A stretch of 5,534 nucleotides of DNA. Source: an uncultured Ruminococcus sp. (GTDB taxonomy: Bacteria > Bacillota_A > Clostridia > Oscillospirales > Ruminococcaceae). Every line of letters starts with the position of its first letter. The first letter of the stretch is position 1. The stretch lies in the NCBI GenBank assembly GCA_947303535.1, contig CAMYYQ010000103.1, positions 1 through 5,534 on the forward strand, read 5' to 3'. The translations under genes and the position numbers were made by a program. The notes below the pieces were generated by a model, which saw only the letters and a program-made list of their open reading frames with translations, was not told the origin of the DNA and did no database searches. Below are positions 5,455 through 5,534 of this stretch, one piece after another.

Positions 5455-5534
5455 TTCGGGTATAGCCTGTAGATATGTTCCAAAGAACCATATGACAGCC
5501 ACATAAAGCAGAGGCTCTGTCATAGCGCGTAATG
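5425..5534 (-). CDS. C-terminus of an unidentified membrane protein, cut by window edge
   Basis: One minus-strand frame is open from the right edge for 35 codons to TAG at 5425-5427. It contains a plausible membrane helix (LLYVAVIWFFGTYL) followed by a short polar tail, QAIPESEQIVGSSE. The last residues and the stop lie within the heptad repeats. The other two minus frames stop earlier or look unlike protein. Only about 24 residues precede the repeat, so the family cannot be named, and the frame could be chance. Confidence 0.45.
   Translation of the reverse strand, partial: LRAMTEPLLYVAVIWFFGTYLQAIPESEQIVGSSE

Overview
The window looks like chromosomal DNA of a low-to-moderate GC Firmicute, most likely a Ruminococcus-type gut Clostridium. 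This is inferred from the protein styles, strong AGGAGG-like ribosome sites, near-consensus sigma-A promoters and clostridial-style intergenic repeats. No taxonomic search was possible.

Layout, left to right. (1) Positions 1-745, minus strand: the first ATPase half of a YbiT/YkpA-type ABC-F protein, cut by the window edge. (2) Positions 746-1299: a 554-bp divergent intergenic region. It holds a composite inverted repeat with heptanucleotide arms, a perfect 15-bp hairpin, a good minus-strand promoter (giving the ABC-F gene a leader of about 340 nt) and a plus-strand promoter overlapped by a 19-bp palindrome. (3) Positions 1300-2172, plus strand: an orphan lipoprotein solute-binding protein of the polar amino-acid family, with no permease or ATPase beside it. 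(4) A bidirectional terminator shared with the convergent gene at 2231-3034. (5) Positions 2231-3034, minus strand: a membrane-anchored protein whose soluble part resembles, along its whole length, ferredoxin-dependent bilin reductases (PcyA/HY2). It has a consensus promoter and a heavily structured leader of about 140 nt. (6) Positions 3213-3343, minus strand: a candidate small RNA with its own promoter and terminator. (7) Positions 3451-5169, minus strand: a complete SulP/SLC26 anion transporter with a STAS domain, its own promoter and its own terminator. (8) Positions 5335-5454: a second inverted heptad-repeat element around a GC-rich hairpin, followed by the probable C-terminus of another minus-strand membrane protein that runs off the right edge.

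Most genes here look like single transcription units with private promoters and terminators, so there is no clear multi-gene pathway. The most interesting parts are the bilin-reductase-like membrane protein with its structured leader, and the small-RNA candidate immediately upstream of that gene's promoter. The ligand site of the solute-binding protein and the palindrome at its promoter also deserve a look.
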